Assembly: GCA_902788605.1 (NCBI GenBank)
Contig: CADAKX010000002.1
Span: 62,001 to 126,000, forward strand
Reading direction: 5' to 3'
Origin: an uncultured Prevotellaceae bacterium
GTDB taxonomy: Bacteria > Bacteroidota > Bacteroidia > Bacteroidales > Bacteroidaceae
Length of the DNA: 64,000 nt
The notes under the pieces are model-generated. The model saw nothing but the letters and a program-made list of their open reading frames with translations, searched no databases and was not told where the DNA came from. The translations under genes and the position numbers were made by a program. This document shows positions 63,748-64,000 of this stretch, in pieces (positions within the stretch are counted from its first letter, which is position 1; every line of letters starts with the position of its first letter).

Positions 63748-64000
63748 ATGCACATCGCAATAGCAGGAAACATTGGAAGTGGTAAGACAACGCTTACCAA
63801 GATGCTGGCCCATCGGTATGGATGGACGCCAAGGTTCGAACCCGTTGACAACAACCCCTATCTGGAGGACTTCTATGCCGACATGAAGCGCTGGTCGTTC
63901 AACCTTCAGATTTACTTCCTGAACAAGCGTTTCAAGGAGGTGGTGGAGATTGCCAACTCACAGGATACGATTATTCAAGACCGCACCATCTTTGAGGATG
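63748..64000 (+). CDS. Second deoxynucleoside kinase (3' end cut by window)
   Basis: 84 codons from ATG at 63748 to the window edge. The P-loop is GNIGSGKTT, and QDRTIFED matches its upstream paralog position for position. The two differ at flanking residues (HRYGWTPRFEPVD against the first copy's HYGWEARFEAVD), so they are diverged tandem duplicates, perhaps with different base preference. Confidence 0.85.
   Translation, partial: MHIAIAGNIGSGKTTLTKMLAHRYGWTPRFEPVDNNPYLEDFYADMKRWSFNLQIYFLNKRFKEVVEIANSQDTIIQDRTIFED

Noticed and set aside
63833-63844. GGTTCGAACCC sequence resembling a tRNA T-arm
   Set aside because: It lies inside the second deoxynucleoside kinase reading frame and no acceptor, D or anticodon arms surround it.

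Overview
The window looks like a chromosomal segment from a Prevotella-type member of the Bacteroidales (Prevotella/Segatella/Xylanibacter group). Supporting signs are the Bacteroidota promoter pattern (TTTG about 19-20 bp before TAnnTTTG) upstream of many genes, the secreted polysaccharide-degrading enzymes, a TonB-dependent receptor, HU-CCDC81/SPOR proteins, the methylmalonyl-CoA/propionate operon and a biotin-dependent decarboxylase. No tRNA, rRNA, CRISPR array, transposase or prophage genes were seen. Species cannot be fixed from the sequence alone.

Layout. 1-1.3 kb (-): response regulator plus a sugar transferase cut by the window edge. 1.5-3 kb (+): xylulokinase and terminator. 3-4.6 kb (-): HU/SPOR protein and FHA protein. 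4.7-6.2 kb (+): rfbC, a 23-codon scar of a deleted UDP-sugar dehydrogenase gene, and a lipoprotein. 6.2-8.7 kb (-): Nudix NADH pyrophosphatase and a periplasmic metallophosphatase. 8.9-10.2 kb: compact J-protein and kdsB, converging. 10.4-15.2 kb (+): secreted MORN protein, YhcH-like protein, glycogen branching enzyme and a membrane protein. 15.3-17.9 kb (-): mce-mmdA-small protein-biotin carrier operon. 18-23.6 kb (-): DUF4842-type lipoprotein, TonB receptor and acyltransferase. 23.7-26.2 kb (+): nitroreductase, Rossmann protein, kdsC, maf. 26.2-29.1 kb: acidic protein (-), rarA and a TRIC-type channel (+).

29-41 kb is carbohydrate-rich: a 1564-residue GH28-GH105-(six-hairpin-like) fusion (-), then mscS, a GH128-like secreted glycosidase and a second multidomain glycosidase (+). 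41.1-48.3 kb (-) reads as one six-gene transcription unit: glnS, TPR protein, dedA, manC, gmd, fcl, linking a housekeeping tRNA synthetase to GDP-L-fucose synthesis. 48.4-51.1 kb: ketopantoate reductase, a relic of an outer-membrane protein end, a lipoprotein and an EamA transporter.

51.1-51.9 kb is non-coding and is the most unusual part: modular 8-bp tandem repeats arranged as a large imperfect inverted repeat around a perfect 50-bp AT-only palindrome. It precedes a Y-family polymerase and a YolD-like partner, followed by a CE1 esterase and a GH95 glycosidase. On the other strand, coaW, a zinc metalloprotease and a GH127/GH146-type arabinofuranosidase form a unit. The window ends in two tandem deoxynucleoside kinases, the second truncated.

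Together the genes describe a saccharolytic gut or rumen anaerobe that breaks down pectin and hemicellulose side chains, stores glycogen, makes Kdo- and fucose-containing surface glycans and probably produces propionate.
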